The notes beneath the pieces are model-generated. The model saw only the letters and a program-made list of their open reading frames with translations, was not told the DNA's origin and ran no database searches. A program made the translations under genes and the position numbers. A stretch of DNA of 64,000 nt from Tindallia sp. MSAO_Bac2. Lineage in GTDB: Bacteria > Bacillota > Clostridia > Peptostreptococcales > Tindalliaceae. Within the stretch, counting starts at the first letter, position 1, and every line of letters begins with the position of its first letter. The stretch lies in assembly GCA_003838145.1 (NCBI GenBank), contig QYZZ01000033.1:30355-94354 (forward strand), written 5' to 3'. Below, piece by piece: positions 1-10,625 of this stretch.

Positions 1-531
1 TGTACTGTTAAAATCAATTCGGCGGACATTCTGAAGAAATTCATAGGCAACAGAATCTCGTTGAACCGCCACCAGTTTTTCTGCCAGGTCTGCAATGTTC
101 TCAACTTCATCAGCAGACTCTTTTGGAACAGCCAAGGCAATACTGGAAGAAAAATACGGTTCCGTAAATTCCATTTCCTGAGCATAACGAGCCTGATATG
201 TCATGCCAAGGATCATGTCAATGCGATTGTCTCTAAGCTGTGTCGCAGCCTCTTCATTGGACATGGGCAGCCAATGAATGGTGAAAAAGTTCCTTTCAGC
301 AATGTGCTCCAGCAGATTAACTGCAAAACCATCGTATCCGTCTCCATCACTGCTTTCAAGCTGAAAAGGAGGCATTTCCGGGTCAAAGGCAACACGAAAA
401 ACCGGTTGCTGTCGCCGGTCATAGAGGCTTCCCATACCTGCTTCAGCTTCATGGAAAGGTGTATAAATAAAAAGAAGTGTTATAGCCGCTAAAATCCACA
501 CAGCCAGCAGCCTTTCAACAAATTTCCTCAC
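1..531 (-). CDS. Extracellular solute-binding protein (family 3), C-terminal part outside window
   Basis: This reading frame is missing from the ORF track because it runs off the left edge of the window; 177 residues are present. It begins with a basic N-terminus and one hydrophobic segment (VWILAAITLLFIYT), a signal peptide or membrane anchor. It continues with a typical SBP_bac_3 start: 'VFRVAFDPEMPPFQ', 'GYDGFAVNLLEHIA', 'DMILGMTYQARYAQEMEFTEPYF'. This fold binds amino acids or similar small ligands outside the membrane, either for an ABC importer or as the sensor of a histidine kinase or GGDEF protein. The missing C-terminus decides which. The start is GTG at 531 with GGGAG eight bases upstream; an in-frame GTG at 540 is too close to that site. 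Confidence 0.85.
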   Translation of the reverse strand, partial: MRKFVERLLAVWILAAITLLFIYTPFHEAEAGMGSLYDRRQQPVFRVAFDPEMPPFQLESSDGDGYDGFAVNLLEHIAERNFFTIHWLPMSNEEAATQLRDNRIDMILGMTYQARYAQEMEFTEPYFSSSIALAVPKESADEVENIADLAEKLVAVQRDSVAYEFLQNVRRIDFNST

Positions 532-566
532 ATAATTCACTCCCGGTCTGTTTTTTCCTCTCAATT

Positions 567-613
567 ATTATATATCAACCAAATCTCCGTGAACAGTCAT
601 CCTTCACAGAGAT
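567..613 (-). promoter_or_regulatory. -10-like TATAAT with adjacent 11-bp inverted repeat, upstream of the solute-binding gene
   Basis: On the minus strand a TATAAT (567-572) lies about 36 bases before the GTG start. Just upstream, 582-592 and 603-613 form an 11-bp inverted repeat (ATCTCCGTGAA/TTCACAGAGAT, one wobble) with a 10-base spacer, overlapping where the -35 would be. It could be an operator or an RNA hairpin. The rest of 532-776 shows no gene. Confidence 0.35.
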
Positions 614-776
614 ATTTATCACCATAATTAGAAAAACCGGTTTTCATTAGCCCTTTTTCGGGTAAATGCATGATGATGGTGTACCCATATTGATGTTATT
701 GTTTCTTTTTTTCGTCTAAATAAAGGATTTTTACGCTCTGCAACGAATATATCATTGAGAGGAGGTTGTGTACAGC

Positions 777-2042
777 ATGCCGCCGGAAAAAATGATAAAC
801 AACCAGTATTTAATTAAAGAGACCCTTCACCATGATGCCTTCCAAAAAATCTACCTGGCATCCGACGAGTTTACCGAATCCAAAACACCGGTATATATAA
901 CCGTTTTCAAAGATATGGATGCCGGCTCTCCTATCACCAATGCCTTTCTGGAGTATGAAAATGAGCTTAAAGAAATATTTGCCGATTTCTTTCTGCTGGA
1001 GGACGTTTTGTATACCGTTTCCCGTTGCTGTCCCGGAAAACCATTGACCAATTTTATTACCAATACTTATCTCAATACCTACGAAAAAGGGATGATCGTC
1101 AGCAGCTTTTTGAATCAGATCAACACACTTGAAACCTTACCTCTGATGCTGCGCTATGTTCTTTGCTCCTTTGGCAATATTTCTATCGTTGATCGCAGAA
1201 TGGTATGCTTCAACCATATACCATTCTTCTCACCTCAGGATTTAATTGTGACACACAAAGATTACCTGGAACGAATTGGCGATTTCATTCTGACGGTTTA
1301 CGGAAATTCCATCACTGCGGAACTGACTGCGGAAATATATGAGATGGAACCAGCCGTCGATTCCATTATCCGCAATTGCTACGACGGATCCTATGAATCT
1401 GTTGAAGATATTCAGAAAGATTTTAATCCGGTATACTTTCGGTCCCGCATGAGCCAGGATGAAGCGAGGCCATCAAAACAAGTCGGCCCCGTTGATGACA
1501 CACCGCTAAAAATGCCGGATCATCCTGATGCTCCCAGACGTTCCTTTTTATATTCCCGGGAAAAGAAAGAAGGCCGAAGATCGAGAAAGGCCAGAAAGAT
1601 TCAGCGCCTCGCCATATCCCTGGCCCTTATTCTCGTAGTCTTTTTTGTCGGTGTCTTTGGCATCAGCCGAATACTGACCCGTCCTCCAGCAGATCCTGAT
1701 CTACTGGGAGAAGAAGAGGTAACTCATGAGGAAAACGGAGATACGGATACGCCGGGAGATGCGGATGAAGAGTGGACTGATGAGTTGACTGAGGATCCCT
1801 CCGATCCGGATGAAATGCCGGATACCGTGCCGACAGAAGATCCTGTCTCCGAAGAGGAAGTTTCTGACCCGCCGGCTGCAGACGATCCGCCGGACCAATA
1901 TACCGTCCAGTCAGGAGATACTCTTTATAGCATCAGCCAGCGTATGTACGGTGACGGAAATCGCTATCCTGAAATCATGGAAGCCAACAACATCACTGAC
2001 CCAGCCAGCTTACGAGTGGGACAGGTGCTGCAAATACCCTAG
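777..2042 (+). CDS. Pseudokinase-like / transmembrane / LysM protein
   Basis: The predicted product has 421 residues. Residues about 8-225 resemble a highly degenerate Ser/Thr kinase: an N-lobe-like '[23 protein letters not shown]', a possible 'VYITVFKD' lysine strand, and a C-lobe-like 'GDFILTVYG...[26 protein letters not shown]'. HRD and DFG motifs are not recognisable. A basic stretch and one membrane helix (about 280-302, [18 protein letters not shown]) follow, then a very acidic Asp/Glu/Pro linker, then a C-terminal LysM domain ('[18 protein letters not shown]...[10 protein letters not shown]'). The layout places the kinase-like part in the cytoplasm and LysM in the wall, which suggests a cell-wall sensing or scaffold role (inference). 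ATG at 777 is preferred over GTG at 768: AGGAGG at 760-765 is 11 bases from the ATG but only 2 from the GTG. Confidence 0.8.
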   Translation: MPPEKMINNQYLIKETLHHDAFQKIYLASDEFTESKTPVYITVFKDMDAGSPITNAFLEYENELKEIFADFFLLEDVLYTVSRCCPGKPLTNFITNTYLNTYEKGMIVSSFLNQINTLETLPLMLRYVLCSFGNISIVDRRMVCFNHIPFFSPQDLIVTHKDYLERIGDFILTVYGNSITAELTAEIYEMEPAVDSIIRNCYDGSYESVEDIQKDFNPVYFRSRMSQDEARPSKQVGPVDDTPLKMPDHPDAPRRSFLYSREKKEGRRSRKARKIQRLAISLALILVVFFVGVFGISRILTRPPADPDLLGEEEVTHEENGDTDTPGDADEEWTDELTEDPSDPDEMPDTVPTEDPVSEEEVSDPPAADDPPDQYTVQSGDTLYSISQRMYGDGNRYPEIMEANNITDPASLRVGQVLQIP

Positions 2043-2066
2043 AGACTGCAAGACCCTTTGCACTTT

Positions 2067-2101
2067 AAAAAACCGCCGAATATAATCCTTCGGCGGTTTT
2101 G
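2067..2101. terminator. Bidirectional intrinsic terminator between the LysM gene and tkt
   Basis: A perfect stem AAAACCGCCGAA / TTCGGCGGTTTT with an 8-base loop is flanked by A and T runs. It can end both convergent transcripts. Confidence 0.9.
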
Positions 2102-2111
2102 TTTCAGACCT

Positions 2112-4097
2112 CTATTTCAGCAATTCAAGTGCTGTCTGTGTTACTTTATCTACCGTAAGCCCAAATTTTTCGAATAAGACATTTCCCGGAGCTGAAGCAC
2201 CGAAGTGGTCCAGTCCAATAATTTTCCCATCCAGTCCTGTATACTTATACCACCCAAGAGTTGCACCTGCTTCCACAGCAACTCTTTTTCGAAGCTCCGG
2301 CGGCATTATTTTTTCCTTATATTCCTGCGGTTGTTTTTCAAACAGTTCCCAGGAGGGCATACTGATGACACGCGGATTGTATCCTTTATTCCTCAGCTCT
2401 TCAGCTGCACCCACAATCAGCTCCACTTCTGATCCGGTCGCCATCAGCAGGATATCCGGAGTACCACTTTCTGCCTCTTCAAGAATATATGCACCTTTCA
2501 AAGCTTCTTCACCAGTGTTTTCAAAAAGAGGTAATTTTTGCCTGGTCAGCACCAACGAAACCGGTGTTTCCTGGCTGCTCAGAGCCAGTTTCCAGCCCAT
2601 GGCGGTTTCCTTGCCGTCGGCAGGTCGGAAAACGATCATATTCGGCACACTTCTAAGGGCCATCAAATGCTCTATTGGCTGATGAGTAGGTCCATCCTCC
2701 CCTACTCCAATACTGTCATGGGTCAAAACATAGGTGAGGGGCACTCTCATTAATGAAGACAGACGCATTGCCGCCTTCATGTAGTCCGTAAAAACAAAGA
2801 AGGTCGCCACATAAGGCACCAGACCGCCATGGAGAGCCATACCATTACCTATTGCTGCCATAGCATGTTCACGGACACCAAATCGAAGATTGGATCCCTG
2901 TCGGTTTTCAGGCTGATAATCCTTCCGTTCCTTCATCAGAGTTTTATTAGAAGGAGCCAGATCTGCCGATCCACCCATCAGATTAGGAATTACTGCAGCC
3001 AACCGGTTAATGATTTCGCCGGATGCGCTGCGGGTTGCGTCCGGCTTGTCAAAGGTCCAGATGCTGTCATCTTCTAGAGCCTCAGCCACACCGGTATTTC
3101 CAAACCACTGATCCCACTCTTTTTCTTTGTCGGGATATTTGGAGAAGTACTCTTCCAGCATTATTTCCCAGGCAGCTTCACTTCTCAGACCTTTTGTTTC
3201 AGCAGCTTCCCTTATTTGCTCCATTTCAGGCGGCAGTACAAAGGGCTCTTCCTGCCAGTTGAGGAATTGTTTTGCTTCTGCCAGATTTTCAGCACCCAGT
3301 GGTTCACCGTGGGCAGATGCGGTTCCCTGCTTTGCCGGAGATCCGTAGCCGATTTCTGTCACCACTTCTATAAGAGAAGGTCGATTTTGATCATCCTTTG
3401 CTGTTTCCAGAGCTTCCTGAACGGCTCCGATGTCATTGCCATCTTTCACCTGAATTACCTGCCATCCATAGGCTTCATATCTTTTCTTTACATCTTCCCG
3501 AAAGGCCAGAGACGTATTACCTTCGATGGATATCTCATTGGAATCATAAAGGACAATCAGCTTTCCAAGACCCAGTGTCCCCGCAAGGGAAGAAGCTTCT
3601 GCAGATATACCTTCCATCATGCAGCCATCCCCAGCAAGAACGTAGGTATAATGATCCACTACCGGATAGTTTTCTTTGTTGAACTGTTCAGCAAGTCTGG
3701 ATTCTGCTATTGCCATACCAACTCCATTGGCTATCCCCTGTCCAAGAGGTCCGGTGGTGGTTTCTACTCCTGTGGTATGACCATACTCCGGATGACCCGG
3801 GGTTTGGCTGTCCCATTGCCGAAACTGTTTTATTTCTTCAATGTTCAGGCTGTATCCGAAAAGATGAAGCAATGAATACAGCAACATACTGCCATGACCG
3901 GCAGACAGAATAAATCGGTCTCTGTTTTTCCATACCGGATTTTTGGGGTTATGCTTCATTACCCGGCTCCACAGCGTATAGGCCATTGGAGCAGCACCCA
4001 TTGGCAGTCCGGGATGCCCGGACTTTGCTTTCTCAACGGCTTCAGCCGACAACATTCTGATTGAGTTTACCGCCAGCTGATCCATATTTTTTTCCAT
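2112..4097 (-). CDS. tkt: Transketolase
   Basis: The 661-residue product is full length for a bacterial transketolase, which moves two-carbon ketol units in the non-oxidative pentose phosphate pathway using thiamine diphosphate. The N-terminus has '[18 protein letters not shown]' and the cofactor-binding '[20 protein letters not shown]'. The middle domain has '[19 protein letters not shown]' and '[20 protein letters not shown]'. The C-terminal regulatory domain ends in '[22 protein letters not shown]'. GAGGAGG lies nine bases before the ATG. The gene follows the P1 peptidase gene in the same direction with a 72-bp gap. Confidence 0.97.
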   Translation of the reverse strand: MEKNMDQLAVNSIRMLSAEAVEKAKSGHPGLPMGAAPMAYTLWSRVMKHNPKNPVWKNRDRFILSAGHGSMLLYSLLHLFGYSLNIEEIKQFRQWDSQTPGHPEYGHTTGVETTTGPLGQGIANGVGMAIAESRLAEQFNKENYPVVDHYTYVLAGDGCMMEGISAEASSLAGTLGLGKLIVLYDSNEISIEGNTSLAFREDVKKRYEAYGWQVIQVKDGNDIGAVQEALETAKDDQNRPSLIEVVTEIGYGSPAKQGTASAHGEPLGAENLAEAKQFLNWQEEPFVLPPEMEQIREAAETKGLRSEAAWEIMLEEYFSKYPDKEKEWDQWFGNTGVAEALEDDSIWTFDKPDATRSASGEIINRLAAVIPNLMGGSADLAPSNKTLMKERKDYQPENRQGSNLRFGVREHAMAAIGNGMALHGGLVPYVATFFVFTDYMKAAMRLSSLMRVPLTYVLTHDSIGVGEDGPTHQPIEHLMALRSVPNMIVFRPADGKETAMGWKLALSSQETPVSLVLTRQKLPLFENTGEEALKGAYILEEAESGTPDILLMATGSEVELIVGAAEELRNKGYNPRVISMPSWELFEKQPQEYKEKIMPPELRKRVAVEAGATLGWYKYTGLDGKIIGLDHFGASAPGNVLFEKFGLTVDKVTQTALELLK

Positions 4098-4169
4098 TGA
4101 ATAATGCCTCCTCTGTTTTCCCTGTCCTCGATCCTGTTACGTCGCTTCATTGTACCATGTTTTAGCAGA

Positions 4170-5144
4170 TCATAAAAGTCCGTCCACTATATCACTGTAA
4201 CCTGGAATTCCTGCCAAACCCTCAGAATGCGCTATCGCATTCATGATGGCTTTTTCCACTGCCTGCATCCCCAGCAATCCAACCAGATTTATATCGGCTT
4301 CAACTTCATTTGAACACATTGCAAAAATTGTATCCCCGTCCACCATGGTGTGACTCGGTCTGATGACCCGTGCCAGTCCGTCCTGAGCCATAGAGGCAAT
4401 TTTAGTGGCCTGGTTTTTATTAAGGTCAGCATTGGTCATCACAACACCAATAGTAGTATTACCATCAAAAGATATTTTACCTTGTATGCCATCTTTTATC
4501 ATTGTCGCCTCAGTTCCGACGCAGGATTTTCCATCCTCTGAACGCAATCCGGCCATTATTTTTCCGGTCTCCGGATTAACAACATCGCCCATTGCATTAA
4601 CAACCATCAGAGCACTCACCTTAAGCTCTCCTACTTCGATTGTGCAATAGCCTGCTCCACCCTTCATCGCACGGTCATATCCTTTAAGCTTGCCTACAGT
4701 AGCTCCGGCACCGGCACCCACGCTGCCTGTGATCAGGTTAACCTTCTTTGCATTTATGCACGCATTATATCCCATTTCTGCATCAGGTCTGATATCAGCA
4801 CTTCCCACAGGGAGGTCAAACAACACGGCACTGCTTACGATTGGCACCCTGGCAACTTTTACATCAAATCCAAATCCTTTTTCTTCCAGGTATTTCATCA
4901 CGCCGCCAGCTGCATCCAGCCCAAAAGCACTTCCGCCAGCCAGGATCACTGCATGGGCTTTTTCCACCAGATTAACCGGATTCAGCAAGTCAGTTTCACG
5001 GGTTCCAGGAGCACCTCCCCGAACATCCACCCCGGTGACGGCACCTTCCGGAAACATGACTACGGTGCAACCCGTCGCTGCATGAACATCTTCACAATGA
5101 CCAATTTGAAATCCGTCAATAATTTTCATAGATATTTCTCTCAT
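4170..5144 (-). CDS. P1 (DmpA/BapA-type) Ntn-hydrolase family peptidase
   Basis: The 324-residue product matches the P1 family of self-processing aminopeptidases/D-esterases. Visible family landmarks are 'GVDVRGGAPGTRETDLL', 'ILAGGSAFGLDAAGGVMKYLEE', 'GSVGAGAGATVGKL', and 'GNTTIGVVMTNADLNKNQATKIA', which spans the expected autocleavage and nucleophile region, then 'RPSHTMVDGDTIFAM'. Family members release N-terminal residues from peptides or amides; the substrate cannot be read from the sequence. The chosen ATG has AAGAGGG about seven bases upstream; a second Met five codons in has a weaker site. No signal peptide is visible, so it is probably cytoplasmic. Confidence 0.88.
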   Translation of the reverse strand: MREISMKIIDGFQIGHCEDVHAATGCTVVMFPEGAVTGVDVRGGAPGTRETDLLNPVNLVEKAHAVILAGGSAFGLDAAGGVMKYLEEKGFGFDVKVARVPIVSSAVLFDLPVGSADIRPDAEMGYNACINAKKVNLITGSVGAGAGATVGKLKGYDRAMKGGAGYCTIEVGELKVSALMVVNAMGDVVNPETGKIMAGLRSEDGKSCVGTEATMIKDGIQGKISFDGNTTIGVVMTNADLNKNQATKIASMAQDGLARVIRPSHTMVDGDTIFAMCSNEVEADINLVGLLGMQAVEKAIMNAIAHSEGLAGIPGYSDIVDGLL

Positions 5145-5216
5145 AGCAGACCCTCTTTTTTATGGTATAGGAAATAGCAAGAACTTCGTTATCTGTTATC
5201 AGTCATCAATTCTTAC

Positions 5217-5244
5217 TTACAATAGACGCGTAGCGTCTTTGTTC
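5217..5244 (+). repeat. 28-bp palindromic element, copy 1 (upstream of panC)
   Basis: The element has a core AGACGC-GTA-GCGTCT palindrome with TTACAAT and TTTGTTC flanks. A near-identical copy lies at 60926-60953 on the other strand. In both places it directly precedes an extended -10 promoter in the same orientation, so it may be a regulator site or a dispersed repeat. Confidence 0.6.
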
Positions 5245-5250
5245 ATATCG

Positions 5251-5259
5251 TGGTACAAT
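5251..5259 (+). promoter_or_regulatory. Extended -10 promoter for panC
   Basis: TGGTACAAT fits an extended -10 (TGnTATAAT-like), 54 bases before the TTG start. No good -35 is visible; the palindromic element occupies that position. Confidence 0.55.
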
Positions 5260-5312
5260 GATTCTTTAGAAGCTAAATTAAACGATAGAACAATGCAGTG
5301 GAGGGGTTTAAA

Positions 5313-6158
5313 TTGAAAACAATTCACAGTCTGAAGGAAATGCAGGAATATACCGCACTTCAACGGGCCGAAGGCAAAACCGTGGGGCTGGTGCCAACTA
5401 TGGGTGCATTGCACGAAGGTCACCTGTCTTTAATCCACGCCGCCCGTAAAGAAAACGACCGGGTCGTTGTCAGTATCTTTGTTAATCCCACTCAGTTTGG
5501 TGTCAACGAAGATTTTGATCAATATCCAAGAGACCTGGAAACCGATTCAAAGTTGGCTGAAAAAGCGGGGGCAGATATAATATTTAATCCTGAAGCCAAG
5601 GATATGTATCCTACTGATATAAGTACTTCCATAAAGATGGGATCCATTGCCGAAGGTTTGTGCGGCCGTTACCGGCCCGGACACTTTGATGGCGTGGCCA
5701 TTGTGGTGAACAAGTTGTTTAACCTGGTCAATCCCCACCGTGCCTACTTTGGCCAGAAGGATGCACAGCAGGTTCAGGTGATCCGACAAATGGTTCAAGA
5801 CCTTAATATGGAAGTCGAGATTGTTTCCTGCCCTATCATCCGTGAGTCAGACGGTCTTGCCATGAGCTCCAGAAATATATATCTCAGCGAAGATGAACGA
5901 GATTCCGCCAGACTGCTGAACCAGGCTCTGGAGGAGGGAAGAACTTTTATTGAAAAAGGTCACCGGGATCCTGAGGAGCTTCGTCAGCTTATTCAAAAAC
6001 TGCTCCAGTCTGATCCAAGGCTTCAGGTTCAATATATCGAGATTGTTCACCCCTCCACACTTCAGCCACTTCAGTTTCTGCAAAAGCCGGTAATGATCGC
6101 CCTGGCTGTTCATATTGGCAAAACACGGTTAATTGATAACATTATCATTGAAGAATAA
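5313..6158 (+). CDS. panC: Pantothenate synthetase
   Basis: PanC joins pantoate and beta-alanine with ATP to make pantothenate, the CoA precursor. The product shows the HIGH-type nucleotide site 'PTMGALHEGHLSLI', 'VNPTQFGVNEDFDQYPRD', 'GHFDGVAIVVNKLFNLV', 'YFGQKDAQQVQVIRQM' and 'RESDGLAMSSRNIYL'. The ORF track starts at GTG 5298, but that codon overlaps the ribosome binding site. GGAGGGG sits six bases before TTG 5313, giving 281 residues, close to the usual length. panB and panD are not nearby. It converges on purD with only nine bases between stop codons and no clear terminator. Confidence 0.95.
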   Translation: MKTIHSLKEMQEYTALQRAEGKTVGLVPTMGALHEGHLSLIHAARKENDRVVVSIFVNPTQFGVNEDFDQYPRDLETDSKLAEKAGADIIFNPEAKDMYPTDISTSIKMGSIAEGLCGRYRPGHFDGVAIVVNKLFNLVNPHRAYFGQKDAQQVQVIRQMVQDLNMEVEIVSCPIIRESDGLAMSSRNIYLSEDERDSARLLNQALEEGRTFIEKGHRDPEELRQLIQKLLQSDPRLQVQYIEIVHPSTLQPLQFLQKPVMIALAVHIGKTRLIDNIIIEE

Positions 6159-6167
6159 AGCCGCTCT

Positions 6168-7421
6168 TTACCTCAGACCGATATCCCTGCGGTAGGTTTT
6201 ACCTTCAAAGCGGATCCGATCCACTACTGCGTAGGCTTTGTCACGTGCTTCGTGGACGTCTTTTCCCATGGCTGTAACGCCCAGAACCCGGCCGCCGGCC
6301 GTCACTGTTTCATTATTTTTCTTAGCTGTGCCGGCATGAAAAACAATAACTCCTTCAGGAATTCCTTCCAGCCCATGGATAGGGATTCCTTTTTCGTAAG
6401 AACCGGGGTAACCACCGGATGCCAGCACTACGCACACAACGGTTTCTTCTTTCCATTCCAGTTTCAGCTTTGCCAGATTTCTATTCAACAGATGGTTAAA
6501 AACCATGCACAAATCGTTCTTCATTCGAGGCAATACCACCTGGGTTTCCGGGTCCCCAAAGCGTACATTGTATTCCAGTACCTTAGCGCTCTCTTCCGTA
6601 ATCATCAGTCCGATAAAAAGAATCCCGCGAAAGTCCATTTTTTCTTTCTGAATACCCCTTAAGGTTGGCTGCAGGATTTTTTTCTCGACTTCCTTCGCCA
6701 TGGACTCCGTGTAAACCCTGTTGGGAGAGTAGGTTCCCATGCCACCTGTATTGGGCCCGGTGTCATTATCGCCAATCTGCTTATGGTCCTGAGAGCTTGC
6801 CATCGGCAAAATTGTTTCGCCATCCACAAAGCAAAGCACAGAGGTTTCTGTTCCTTCCAGAAACTCTTCCAATACCAGATGATTTCCGGCATCACCAAAC
6901 ACTTTATGCTCCAGAATATCGTCAATGGCCTGTAATGCTTCTTCTTCCTTCTGACATATCAATACGCCTTTTCCAGCTGCCAGACCATCTGCCTTTATCA
7001 CCACCGGATAGGAAAAATCCTTCAACTTTTCCCTGGCTTCCTCTCCGTCGTAAGCAACCTCGTATCGTCCGGTTGGAATCTCATATTTTTCCATAAATGC
7101 CTTGGCAAAGGATTTGCTGCCTTCCAGGCGTGCAGCGGCTTTATCCGGTCCTACAATTTGCAGCCCCGCTTCCCGGAACTCATCAACAATTCCTGCTACC
7201 AATGGCACTTCCGGGCCCACTATTGTTAGTTCTATCTGCTTGTCCAGGGCAAAATCTTTTAGCTTTCCGATTTCATCCGGCTGAATATGAACGCATTCCG
7301 CCAGCTCTCCAATGCCCGGATTTCCCGGAGCGCAGTAAATTCGGCCTGCTGCAGAACATTGCTTCAGTTTCCAGACAAGGGTATGTTCCCGGCCGCCATT
7401 TCCTATTACCAGTATTTTCAT
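6168..7421 (-). CDS. purD: Phosphoribosylamine-glycine ligase (GAR synthetase)
   Basis: PurD performs the second step of purine synthesis, ATP-dependent joining of phosphoribosylamine and glycine. The 417-residue product starts with 'MKILVIGNGGREHTLVWKL' and has the ATP-grasp signatures 'PVVIKADGLAAGKGVLI', 'LVLEEFLEGTETSVLCFVDG' and 'YNVRFGDPETQVVLPRM'. It is the last gene of the pur operon, 12 bp after purH. TAGGAG lies nine bases upstream of the ATG. Confidence 0.97.
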   Translation of the reverse strand: MKILVIGNGGREHTLVWKLKQCSAAGRIYCAPGNPGIGELAECVHIQPDEIGKLKDFALDKQIELTIVGPEVPLVAGIVDEFREAGLQIVGPDKAAARLEGSKSFAKAFMEKYEIPTGRYEVAYDGEEAREKLKDFSYPVVIKADGLAAGKGVLICQKEEEALQAIDDILEHKVFGDAGNHLVLEEFLEGTETSVLCFVDGETILPMASSQDHKQIGDNDTGPNTGGMGTYSPNRVYTESMAKEVEKKILQPTLRGIQKEKMDFRGILFIGLMITEESAKVLEYNVRFGDPETQVVLPRMKNDLCMVFNHLLNRNLAKLKLEWKEETVVCVVLASGGYPGSYEKGIPIHGLEGIPEGVIVFHAGTAKKNNETVTAGGRVLGVTAMGKDVHEARDKAYAVVDRIRFEGKTYRRDIGLR

Positions 7422-7433
7422 CCCAATCAGCTC

Positions 7434-8966
7434 CTAATGTTTGAAATGTCTCATTCCTGTAAAAACCATACTGACACCGGCCTGGTTGCAAGCGTCTACT
7501 GAATCCTGATCCCGATTGGATCCTCCGGGCTGAATAATAGCGGTAATTCCCGCTTTATAAGCTTCTTCAACGCAGTCAGGAAACGGGAAGAAAGCATCGG
7601 ATGCCATAACGGCTCCTTCTACATTATGAGAGGTGTTTTTCAACGCATTTTGCAATGCCCAGATTCGGCTTGTCTGACCAGGTCCCACTGCCAGGGATTG
7701 CTGGTCTTTAACAATAACGATGGCGTTGGACTTTACATGCTTTACAATTTTCCAGGCAAACAAAAGATCCTTTTCTTCTCTATCAGTAGGTTTTTTATCT
7801 GTCTTAACTTCCATTTTATCCAGTAGTTTTTCATCCGAATCCTGAATAAGCAGTCCACCGGCAACCCGTTTCATATCCATGGACTCTTTTGGCAAGTCTT
7901 CGATTTCCGGAATTTCAAGCAATCGGATGTTCGGTTTTTGAGCCAGTATTTCCAGCGCCTCCGGTGAAAATGAAGGTGCGATAATGACTTCCAGAAATAT
8001 TTCTGCCATTTTCGCCGCCGCAGCCCCGTTCAGGCAACGGTTTACCGCCACTATTCCACCAAAAATCGATAATGGGTCTGATTCAAAGGCTTTTTGATAT
8101 GCCTCATCAATGGTTTCTGCCGATGCTACTCCACAGGGGTTTGTGTGCTTCACCGCTACTGCTGTTGGCGCTTCAAATTCCTGTAATAAACTCAGGGTTT
8201 CCGCAGCATCATTGATATTGTTAAAAGACAACTCTTTTCCCTGCAGCTGTCTGGATGCCGGTAATGTTCCTGCTGCCGGGTCAACTTCCCGGTAAAAAGC
8301 AGCCTGCTGATGCGGGTTTTCTCCATAACGAAGGTCCTGCACTTTTTCAAAGGTCATTGTCCTGGTTTTTGCGAATTTTTCAGGATCATCCTTTGACAGA
8401 TATCCGGCAATCAACGTATCATAATGGCTTGTCAGTTGAAAAACCTTGGCTGCCAGCTTTTTTCGCGTGTTCAGTGTGGTGTTCCCTGTTTCATTAATTT
8501 CTGCAAGGATTTTTTCGTAATCTTCCGGATCCACTACAACCGTAACATCTTCATGGTTTTTAGCTGCTGAACGCAGCATGGCAGGGCCACCAATGTCAAT
8601 TTGCTCCACTACATCCTGAAAGGATGTGTCTTTCTTAAGCATGGTTTCTTTGAATGGGTAAAGATTGATGATCACCAGATCTATGGCTTCAATTTTCTGT
8701 TCCTCCAAAGTCTGCATATGTTCAGGTATGGCTCTCCTTGCCAGCAGCCCTCCATGAATGGAAGGATGCAGGGTTTTAACCCGGCCATCAAGACACTCGG
8801 GAAAGCCTGTTATTTCCGATACTTCTTTTACAGGAATTCCATGGTCCGCCAGGATTTTTGCTGTTCCACCTGTGGAAACAATTTCTATTCCCAGCTGGTG
8901 AAGTTCCAACCCCAGCTCTTTAATTCCATTTTTATCTGAAACACTAATCAGCGCTCTCTTTATCAT
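7434..8966 (-). CDS. purH: Bifunctional AICAR formyltransferase / IMP cyclohydrolase
   Basis: PurH catalyses the last two steps to IMP. The 510-residue product has the N-terminal cyclohydrolase part (MGS-like, '[15 protein letters not shown]', '[16 protein letters not shown]') and the C-terminal formyltransferase with '[18 protein letters not shown]', '[18 protein letters not shown]' and the closing '[30 protein letters not shown]'. The ATG is one base beyond the purN stop, and its AGAGGTG ribosome site lies inside the last codons of purN, consistent with translational coupling. Confidence 0.97.
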   Translation of the reverse strand: MIKRALISVSDKNGIKELGLELHQLGIEIVSTGGTAKILADHGIPVKEVSEITGFPECLDGRVKTLHPSIHGGLLARRAIPEHMQTLEEQKIEAIDLVIINLYPFKETMLKKDTSFQDVVEQIDIGGPAMLRSAAKNHEDVTVVVDPEDYEKILAEINETGNTTLNTRKKLAAKVFQLTSHYDTLIAGYLSKDDPEKFAKTRTMTFEKVQDLRYGENPHQQAAFYREVDPAAGTLPASRQLQGKELSFNNINDAAETLSLLQEFEAPTAVAVKHTNPCGVASAETIDEAYQKAFESDPLSIFGGIVAVNRCLNGAAAAKMAEIFLEVIIAPSFSPEALEILAQKPNIRLLEIPEIEDLPKESMDMKRVAGGLLIQDSDEKLLDKMEVKTDKKPTDREEKDLLFAWKIVKHVKSNAIVIVKDQQSLAVGPGQTSRIWALQNALKNTSHNVEGAVMASDAFFPFPDCVEEAYKAGITAIIQPGGSNRDQDSVDACNQAGVSMVFTGMRHFKH

Positions 8967-8967
8967 T

Positions 8968-9600
8968 TTACATCACCTCTTCCTTTATGATTACCCGTCC
9001 ATTTTCAACGGAAAGCTGGCGGCGGACAAATAGGTCCACTGCCTTCGGCAGTATTTGATGCTCGATTTTTAAAACTTTTTTGCTTATTTCCTCCGGGCTT
9101 TCTTTACCCGTCAGTTTAACTGCCTCCTGCATAATGATGGGCCCTTCATCCATCCCTTCGTTAACAAAATGAACCGTCGCACCCGTCAGTTTAACGCCCC
9201 GCCGATATACAGCCTGATGCACTTTTTCACCGTAATAACCAGCGCCGGCAAAAGCCGGAATCAAAGAAGGATGCACGTTAATAATCCTGTTTTCATAAGC
9301 TTTTACAACAGCTTCGGGTATTTTTCTGATGAAACCGGCCAATACGACCAAAGATATTTTTTCCTCAGCCAGCCATTCCAGCATTATTTCTTCCTCCGAT
9401 TTTTTCTGTCCATGAATTTCTGAAAGACATTTTACCGGGATCCCGGCATTTTCAGCTCTTTTAATGCCATAAGCATCCTTTCGGCTTGAAATCACCAGGC
9501 ATATATCAATTTTAAGTTTGTCAGCATCAACCGCATCCATTAATGCCTGAAGATTAGTGCCGCCTCCTGAAATCAATACTGCTACTCTGACAGGCTGCAT
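8968..9600 (-). CDS. purN: Phosphoribosylglycinamide formyltransferase (folate-dependent)
   Basis: PurN formylates GAR using 10-formyltetrahydrofolate. The 210-residue product shows '[19 protein letters not shown]', '[33 protein letters not shown]' with the catalytic Asn-His-Asp set, and '[23 protein letters not shown]'. Its start lies 19 bp inside purM and is preceded by AGGTGA in the purM coding sequence, so the two are probably coupled. Confidence 0.97.
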   Translation of the reverse strand: MQPVRVAVLISGGGTNLQALMDAVDADKLKIDICLVISSRKDAYGIKRAENAGIPVKCLSEIHGQKKSEEEIMLEWLAEEKISLVVLAGFIRKIPEAVVKAYENRIINVHPSLIPAFAGAGYYGEKVHQAVYRRGVKLTGATVHFVNEGMDEGPIIMQEAVKLTGKESPEEISKKVLKIEHQILPKAVDLFVRRQLSVENGRVIIKEEVM

Positions 9601-10625
9601 AGCTTCACCTGTCCATTTCCTTCTGTAACTTCACCAATTTCCCAGGCTGACTGTTGATGATCCGAAAGTATCTTTAATGCTTTTTCCTTTTCATCCGGCG
9701 ATACGATCATCATCATACCAATTCCCATGTTAAAGGTTCCAAATAAAACATCTTCTTCCAAGGGTCCTTCTTCTTCCAACAACTTAAAAATCGGCGGAAC
9801 AGTCCAGCTCTCCAGCCAGATGGATGCAGCGGTACCTTCAGGCAGTGTTCTGGGAAGATTTTCATAAAATCCGCCACCGGTTATATGCGCCAATCCTTTG
9901 ATGGTAACCTGATTCATCAGATCCATCACCGGTTTTACGTAGAGTGCTGTCGGTGTCAGCAATTCTTCTCCCAGGCTTTTTCCATCATCGCCAAAGGCTT
10001 CCTGAAGATCCATCTTTTCTTTTTCCAGTAAAATTTTCCGAACCAGAGAAAATCCGTTGCTGTGCAATCCGGAAGAAGCCATACCGATGATCGCATCCCC
10101 GGGTTTTATAGCATCTCCGTTTATTAACTTTTTCCGGTCTACCATTCCCACTGCAAAACCAGCCAAATCATATTCACCTTCACTGTAAAAACCTGGCATT
10201 TCTGCTGTTTCACCACCTACCAGGGCACAACCGGAAGCCTGGCAGGCCCGGGCAATACCTTCCACAATATTGGCAGCTTTTTCCGCTTCAAGCTTACCCG
10301 TTGCCAGATAATCAAGGAAAAAAAGCGGCTTTGCACCATGACAGAGTATATCGTTGATGCACATGGCTACACAATCCTGTCCGATGGTATCATGACGGTC
10401 CATCAGAAAAGCCAGTTTTAGTTTTGTACCAACTCCATCTGTTCCGGAAACCAGAACTGGTTGGTCTACATTGGTTAAGTCCGGCTGAACCATGGACCCA
10501 AAGCTGCCAAGTCCCTGCAGCACTTCCGGCGTCATGGTTTTTTGCACCGCCTTTTTCATCAGCTCCACGCTGCGCTGTCCTTCCTGAACATCCACACCCG
10601 CGGATTCATAGGTCATTTTTTCCAT
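9582..10625 (-). CDS. purM: Phosphoribosylformylglycinamidine cyclo-ligase (AIR synthetase)
   Basis: PurM closes the imidazole ring of AIR with ATP. The 347-residue product carries 'YESAGVDVQEGQRSVELMK', 'LVSGTDGVGTKLKLAF', 'DCVAMCINDILCHGAKPLFFLDYLATG', 'LVGGETAEMPGFYSEGEYDLAGF' and 'HITGGGFYENLPR', all typical. Its ATG overlaps the purF stop in a TGATG junction, the classic sign of coupled translation. Confidence 0.97.
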   Translation of the reverse strand: MEKMTYESAGVDVQEGQRSVELMKKAVQKTMTPEVLQGLGSFGSMVQPDLTNVDQPVLVSGTDGVGTKLKLAFLMDRHDTIGQDCVAMCINDILCHGAKPLFFLDYLATGKLEAEKAANIVEGIARACQASGCALVGGETAEMPGFYSEGEYDLAGFAVGMVDRKKLINGDAIKPGDAIIGMASSGLHSNGFSLVRKILLEKEKMDLQEAFGDDGKSLGEELLTPTALYVKPVMDLMNQVTIKGLAHITGGGFYENLPRTLPEGTAASIWLESWTVPPIFKLLEEEGPLEEDVLFGTFNMGIGMMMIVSPDEKEKALKILSDHQQSAWEIGEVTEGNGQVKLCSLSE

